Source: Parafannyhessea sp902761955
GTDB lineage: Bacteria; Actinomycetota; Coriobacteriia; Coriobacteriales; Atopobiaceae
DNA: 32,905 bases
Assembly: GCA_902761955.1 (NCBI GenBank)
Contig: CACWMM010000019.1
Location: forward strand, 1-32,905
Direction of reading: 5' to 3'
In this document: piece by piece, positions 32,757 through 32,905 of the stretch
Numbering within the stretch: position 1 is the stretch's first letter
How the letters are laid out: the number at the start of each line of letters is the position of its first letter
Made by a program: the position numbers and the translations under genes
Notes under the pieces: generated by a model
Database searches by the model: none
Told to the model about the DNA's origin: nothing
What the model saw: the letters and a program-made list of their open reading frames with translations, nothing else

Positions 32757-32809
32757 TCCTGACCAACCCAACTTGGTGGCCATTTATGCATTCGGCCCGC
32801 TTCCCACAA

Positions 32810-32905
32810 TGAACTGCCTCCCATTTCTTGGACACAAGAAATGGGAGGTTCGTCTTTATGTCTGATGACTTGCGCCTGAAGCACGATGCCGGCACCAGAA
32901 GGGAG
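32810..32905 (+). mobile_element. Probable left end of an IS3-family-like element, cut by window edge
   Basis: From 32810 the sequence TGAACTGCCTCCC begins a stretch with a perfect 14-bp hairpin (32817-32830 with 32835-32848, loop GACA), followed closely by an ATG (32858) and an open frame running to the window end (MSDDLRLKHDAGTRRE). A TGAACTG-type terminal repeat with TTGGACA just inside, a hairpin at the left end and a small helix-turn-helix OrfA start are usual for IS3-family (IS150-like) elements. Only ~96 bases are present, so the right end, transposase and target duplication cannot be seen. The hairpin could instead just be a terminator for the amidase gene. Confidence 0.45.
32858..32905 (+). 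CDS. 5' fragment of an open frame, possibly transposase OrfA
   Basis: Sixteen codons starting with ATG and still open at the window end. The charged start followed by GTRRE is compatible with the beginning of a helix-turn-helix IS protein, but this is too little to assign. No strong ribosome site: GGGAGG at 32843-32848 is within the hairpin arm, about 9 bases upstream. Confidence 0.4.
   Translation, partial: MSDDLRLKHDAGTRRE

Noticed and set aside
32762..32777. ACCAA/TTGGT mini-hairpin just after the amidase stop as a terminator.
   Set aside because: Only five pairs and no T run; the much stronger hairpin at 32817-32848 is a better candidate.

Overview
This is a high-GC, gene-dense stretch (no gap between genes exceeds about 200 bases) that reads as a cell-surface glycan locus of a Gram-positive actinobacterium. 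The combination of large secreted ricin-type lectin proteins carrying L,D-transpeptidase or amidase/glucosaminidase domains, GTG/TTG starts with strong Shine-Dalgarno sites, and DUF2304/DUF6541/YfhO-type membrane proteins suggests the class Coriobacteriia (Olsenella/Atopobium-like). That placement is inferred from gene content only. No rRNA, tRNA or CRISPR was seen.

Layout. Block A (+, 1-11171): 3' half of a dTDP-glucose 4,6-dehydratase; a polyprenyl-phosphate glycosyltransferase; two EmrE-size transporters; a Wzx-type flippase; a large GT-C-like membrane protein; a VioA-like sugar aminotransferase; a GT2; a secreted ricin-lectin/L,D-transpeptidase (LDT1); another GT2. Block B (-, 11243-14531): DUF6541-type membrane protein, DPM1-like GT2, DUF2304 protein. 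Block C (+, 14666-18534): GT2 and a second ricin-lectin/L,D-transpeptidase (LDT2). Block D (-, 18647-21130): YfhO-like membrane protein. Block E (+, 21326-23663): WecE-like aminotransferase overlapping an ATP-grasp enzyme. Block F (-, 23682-24647): a short divergent PLP-fold protein. Block G (+, 24764-32756): sugar-transfer-associated ATP-grasp, a second copy of the block E ATP-grasp, a GNAT acetyltransferase, a DPM-like GT2 broken by a 17-N assembly gap, and a 1332-residue ricin-lectin/amidase/glucosaminidase. The last ~96 bases look like the left end of an IS3-like element.

How it may work together. The dehydratase gives dTDP-4-keto-6-deoxyglucose; the two distinct 4-aminotransferases could turn this into 4-amino-4,6-dideoxy sugars; the GNAT and ATP-grasp enzymes are candidates to acylate the amine. 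GT2 enzymes and the Wzx flippase build and export an undecaprenyl-linked glycan, while polyprenyl-phosphate GT / small flippase / GT-C sets probably decorate it outside the membrane. Three secreted proteins carry 12, 12 and 15 ricin-type repeats (4, 4 and 5 beta-trefoils) fused to peptidoglycan-modifying domains, so a natural hypothesis is that the lectin arrays bind the surface glycan made here and place wall-remodelling enzymes on it.
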